Shown piece after piece: positions 42,160 to 45,196 of a DNA stretch of 45,196 nucleotides. The position numbers were made by a program, and so were the translations under genes. Under the pieces are notes generated by a model. The model was given only the letters and a program-made list of their open reading frames with translations, was not told where the DNA came from and did no database searches. The stretch covers positions 1-45,196 of the forward strand of contig NZ_LUUK01000162.1 in assembly GCF_001644025.1 (NCBI RefSeq), given 5' to 3'. Position 1 is the stretch's first letter. Every line of letters starts with the position of its first letter. Origin of the DNA: Methylomonas koyamae. Lineage in GTDB: Bacteria; Pseudomonadota; Gammaproteobacteria; Methylococcales; Methylomonadaceae.

Positions 42160-45153
42160 ATGACCCAGATACATGAAACGGCCTATCCTCGGCTGAAAGC
42201 CGATCCGACTACTCAAGAGATTCAGGATGTATATACCTTGACATCGGCCGAGATTGAATTCATTGACCAAATAGCCAAGCGCCCAACGGCACGTACCGCT
42301 GCCTTTCTATACCTGAAGCTTTTTCAACGCCTCGGGTATTTCGTTCAAATTAAGGATGTACCACCAGTAATCCGTCAATATATCCTCTTTCAAACTGGAT
42401 ATCCAAGACCGCCAAAATTTGAGGAGTTAACTCGTTTCGATAGATCTACCAAGCGAATTCCGGTGATCGCCGCCTTGCGACGCTATTTGGATGTCCGTCC
42501 ACTGGATAATCAAGGCCGCGCTTGGTTAGAGCATATTTCAGAGACTGCCGCTGACACCAGACATGTGGTCGTCGATATTATCAACGTGATGTTGGAGGAG
42601 CTAGTTCATCATCGTTATGAATTACCCGCTTTTTCCACGCTGGATCGTTTAGCAATCCAAGCTCGTGAAAAAATCCATGAGATACATTTTGCAAGTATTA
42701 CTAACCAGTTGGATCCAAAGGTCAAAACGCTGATCGATACTTTATTCAAAGTAAATACCGGTGAAATCGGCAGTGCCTGGAACTTATTGAAACGCGAACC
42801 GAAAAAACCGACCAACAAGGAGACCCGCTCATTTCTTCAGCATATACGGCGACTACAAGTGTTAGTCGAACAATTGCCAAAGCCAGATATACCAGTACCC
42901 AAACTGAAACAGTATCGTTACGTTGCCCGATCGTTGGACGCCAGTGAGATGGCCGAGCTGAAGCCACACAAGCGTTATGCCTTGGCAGTCATTTACATTC
43001 GTTCGCAATTTGCAAAAACACTTGATGATGCGACAGATATGCTGATCCGTATGCTTCAGAAACTGGATAATCAAGCCCGTACCAAGCTCGCGGTATATCA
43101 ACAAGAGCAACTGAACCAGACTGATCGCCTTGTCAGTCAGCTAAAAGAAATTTTGCTGGCTTACCGGATTGATGGAGATGATCGTCAACGTGTCGAAGCA
43201 ATCGGTTCGTCCTTGATTGCTGATGTTGATGATCTAGTAGCGATCTGCGATGAACACTTAGCTTATGCAGGCCGTAATCATTTGCCTTTTTTGCTTCAGC
43301 CATACAAGGCACTGCGTGCTCAATTACTCAATTGTATTGAAATTATTAATCCGCAAAGCTCTAGCGAAGACGATACCCTGATTAGGATGATAAAGCTCTT
43401 ACAGAGCTTGCGTAATAATCGTCATGAAATTATTCAATTGCCTTTGGATGGATATGATGAAAATGATTTTCGCTGGTTATCCACAGCCTGGAAAAAATTG
43501 GTCTTTTGTGAGCGCAGCAATGGAAATATAGTCGCCATTAATCGTCGCTATTTAGAGCTAGCAGTCCTATATGCTATTCGCGAGGAGCTGAAATCGGGAG
43601 ATTTATTCATCCAGCACGGCGAACGCTATGATGATTATCGCGAGCAACTAGTCGATGACGAAACGCTAAAAAAGGAATTGGTGGAATATGGAATAGTGAC
43701 GGGAATTGAAATCGAGCCAACAACTTTTTCTCAAAAGTTGAAATTAGCAATGCACGAAATTGCCGAGACAGTTGACGCGGAATTCCCGAAAAATACCTAT
43801 GCAGAAATTGTTGATGGCCGGTTACTGTTGAAAAAACCACCCTCGATCGAACAGCCATCTGGCCTTCGTCAAATCGATCAGTTGATTACCGAGCATATGG
43901 AAAACATTAGTATCGTGGATGTACTGATTGATACCGAGCGCTGGTTGCAGTTGAATAAACTCTTCAGACCATTGATTGGCACCGAAAGCCGCATTGATGA
44001 GCTGAGACCCCGAGTGATCAGCACTTTATTCTGTTACGGTTGTAATTTAGGCCCTACACAAACGGCAAGATCGATTCGAGGAATAAGTCGTAAACAAGTG
44101 GCATGGTTAAATATCAAATATGTCACTGAAGATGTCCTGGAACAAGCCATCGTCAAAGTCATCAATGCATATAATCAATTTGAATTACCAAATTACTGGG
44201 GTTCTGGAAAACACGTATCCGCGGATGGCACAAAATGGAATCTCTACGAGCAAAACCTGATTTCTGAGTTTCACATTCGGTACGGGGGGTACGGTGGCAT
44301 CGGTTACTACCACGTTTCAGATAAATTTATTGCACTATTCAGTCACTTCATATCTTGCGGTACCTATGAAGGCACCCACATATTGGATGGACTGATGACC
44401 AACACCTCCGATATTAGACCGGACACTGTACATGGGGATACCCAAGCTCAAAGTTACACGGTCTTTGCACTATCACACCTTCTTGGAATTAAATTAATGC
44501 CTCGCATTCGTGGCATCAAAGATTTGGTATTCCACAAACCTGACAGCGGCAATAAATATCAGCACATTGATCGTTTGTTTACAGGGGATATCGATTGGCA
44601 GATGATCGAAACACATTTGCCAGACATGCTACGTGTAACCGTGTCGATCAAGTTAGGAAAAATATCAGCTTCGGCCATTTTGCGGCGGTTGGGAACCTAT
44701 AGTCGCAAAAACAAACTGTATTTTGCCTTCAAAGAGTTGGGAAAAGTCATCCGAACGATGTTTCTGCTTAAATACGTTGGAGATATCGAATTACGTCAAC
44801 TTATTCAATCAGAAACCAATAAGTCAGAACAATTCAACGGTTTTGCAAAAAAATTGTTCTTTGGCAGTGAAGGGGAAATCGCTGAGAATCTTCGTCATGA
44901 ACAACAAAAGATCGTCAAATATAACCATCTCGTTGCTAACCTGGTTATTCTACATAATGTAGTTGGAATGAGTCGAGTGTTGAAAAAATTACAGTCTGAT
45001 GGAGTGTTGATTAATCAGGAGATTCTGTCCAGTCTGGCGCCATATCGATTAGATCACATCAATCGTTATGGTGACTACATCCTCGATTTCCGCCGCAAAG
45101 TAGAATTATTAAACAAGGATTTTCGAATTCTTGATTTTGAATCATATACTTAA
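42160..45153 (+). CDS. tnpA: Tn3-family transposase, intact
   Basis: 997 residues from the ATG (a TTG two codons upstream is less likely). N-terminal DUF4158 region, then the DDE Tn3 domain: Asp about 689 in VSADGTKWNLYEQ, Asp about 760 in VHGDTQAQS, Glu about 906 in GSEGEIAEN. Usual length for the family. It reads to the right end and its stop codon lies within a palindrome adjoining the inverted repeat. It differs clearly in sequence from the broken transposase of the nested element, so the two elements belong to different branches. Confidence 0.96.
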   Translation: MTQIHETAYPRLKADPTTQEIQDVYTLTSAEIEFIDQIAKRPTARTAAFLYLKLFQRLGYFVQIKDVPPVIRQYILFQTGYPRPPKFEELTRFDRSTKRIPVIAALRRYLDVRPLDNQGRAWLEHISETAADTRHVVVDIINVMLEELVHHRYELPAFSTLDRLAIQAREKIHEIHFASITNQLDPKVKTLIDTLFKVNTGEIGSAWNLLKREPKKPTNKETRSFLQHIRRLQVLVEQLPKPDIPVPKLKQYRYVARSLDASEMAELKPHKRYALAVIYIRSQFAKTLDDATDMLIRMLQKLDNQARTKLAVYQQEQLNQTDRLVSQLKEILLAYRIDGDDRQRVEAIGSSLIADVDDLVAICDEHLAYAGRNHLPFLLQPYKALRAQLLNCIEIINPQSSSEDDTLIRMIKLLQSLRNNRHEIIQLPLDGYDENDFRWLSTAWKKLVFCERSNGNIVAINRRYLELAVLYAIREELKSGDLFIQHGERYDDYREQLVDDETLKKELVEYGIVTGIEIEPTTFSQKLKLAMHEIAETVDAEFPKNTYAEIVDGRLLLKKPPSIEQPSGLRQIDQLITEHMENISIVDVLIDTERWLQLNKLFRPLIGTESRIDELRPRVISTLFCYGCNLGPTQTARSIRGISRKQVAWLNIKYVTEDVLEQAIVKVINAYNQFELPNYWGSGKHVSADGTKWNLYEQNLISEFHIRYGGYGGIGYYHVSDKFIALFSHFISCGTYEGTHILDGLMTNTSDIRPDTVHGDTQAQSYTVFALSHLLGIKLMPRIRGIKDLVFHKPDSGNKYQHIDRLFTGDIDWQMIETHLPDMLRVTVSIKLGKISASAILRRLGTYSRKNKLYFAFKELGKVIRTMFLLKYVGDIELRQLIQSETNKSEQFNGFAKKLFFGSEGEIAENLRHEQQKIVKYNHLVANLVILHNVVGMSRVLKKLQSDGVLINQEILSSLAPYRLDHINRYGDYILDFRRKVELLNKDFRILDFESYT

Positions 45154-45159
45154 GTATAT
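45144..45159. terminator. 16-bp palindrome over the transposase stop codon
   Basis: ATATACTTAAGTATAT is perfectly symmetrical, contains the TAA stop and is followed by a T-run (TTTTT). It touches the inner edge of the right inverted repeat. It could end transcription or be a transposase/host-factor site. Confidence 0.5.
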
Positions 45160-45196
45160 TTTTTGAGCTTTTTACATGAATCCCGGCCGACCCTCT
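45158..45196 (-). repeat. Right terminal inverted repeat of the outer transposon
   Basis: Reverse complement of 1-39 with 3 mismatches. It ends the window. Confidence 0.9.

Larger units (their letters stand above)
1..45196. mobile_element. Large Tn3-family transposon spanning the window
   Basis: The first 39 bases and the reverse complement of the last 39 bases match at 36 positions, beginning AGAGGGTYGGCCGGGATTCA. An intact Tn3-family transposase gene reads outward to the right end and stops within a few bases of the inverted repeat. A KfrA-like gene reads outward to the left end and stops 7 bases inside its repeat. A tyrosine recombinase sits directly upstream of the transposase. This combination resembles Tn4651-type elements (transposase, TnpS tyrosine recombinase, TnpT coiled-coil protein). 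Cargo includes a Wadjet defence operon, a ubiquitin-like module and a metabolic/regulatory block. The window stops exactly at the repeats, so the target duplication cannot be seen and the true outer base could lie slightly further out. Confidence 0.85.

Noticed and set aside
1..45196. CRISPR arrays, tRNA or rRNA genes
   Set aside because: No regularly spaced repeats and no tRNA- or rRNA-like sequence was seen on either strand.

Overview
The window looks like one complete mobile element of about 45 kb. Its two ends form an inverted repeat (positions 1-39 and 45158-45196, 3 mismatches in 39). A Tn3-family transposase gene abuts the right end and a KfrA-type coiled-coil protein gene abuts the left end, the usual layout of Tn4651-like Tn3 relatives that use a tyrosine recombinase. 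The codon use, the gene families (sigma54 regulator, LysR, Wadjet, IS3 and Tn3 elements) and the moderate GC content suggest a gammaproteobacterium. A methanotroph-like or sulfur-metabolising host would fit the cargo, but the genus cannot be fixed from sequence alone.

Left part (1-9676): a tnpT/kfrA-like gene, then a second, nested Tn3-family transposon at 1341-9676 with 75-bp terminal inverted repeats and a 5-bp target duplication (TACAT). The nested element carries a decayed transposase gene, a res-like region, a serine resolvase, a stray resolvase C-terminus, a TetR regulator with two operator-like palindromes, an exported beta-propeller protein, a rhodanese and an IS3-family insertion.

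Defence part (9925-24340): a complete type I Wadjet set (jetA, jetB, jetC, jetD) is preceded, on the same strand and with almost no spacing, by a WYL-type regulator, a ComEC-like metallo-beta-lactamase (MBL) protein and a multi-pass membrane protein. The seven genes look like one operon behind a good sigma70 promoter. Divergent from it lies a single 1135-residue protein joining an MBL domain, an E2-like domain, a ThiF/E1 domain and a JAB/JAMM protease domain, that is, most of a ubiquitin-type conjugation and deconjugation pathway in one chain. Convergent with that gene is a second membrane-protein/MBL pair. This MBL/E2/E1/JAB plus MBL-membrane-protein neighbourhood attached to Wadjet is the best candidate for an undescribed system.

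Metabolic part (25307-40472): a beta-carbonic-anhydrase-like hydrolase, an FmdB-type zinc ribbon protein, a ZIP metal transporter, an exported unknown protein, a sigma54 activator with a cysteine-rich sensor domain, and an exported cupin. These are followed by a leftward operon of three methyltransferases and one PD40 propeller protein, an exported MBL hydrolase, a LysR regulator and an exported TPR protein. A near-palindrome ATGCA-N4-TGCAT recurs ahead of these leftward units and at the lysR start, which suggests one LysR regulon. A broken second copy of the PD40 gene lies at the edge of the operon.

Right end (39500-45196): a TIR-like internal sequence, a HAD phosphatase, a tyrosine recombinase with an unusual C-terminal extension, and the intact Tn3-family transposase. 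This 5.7-kb piece could be the core mobile unit.
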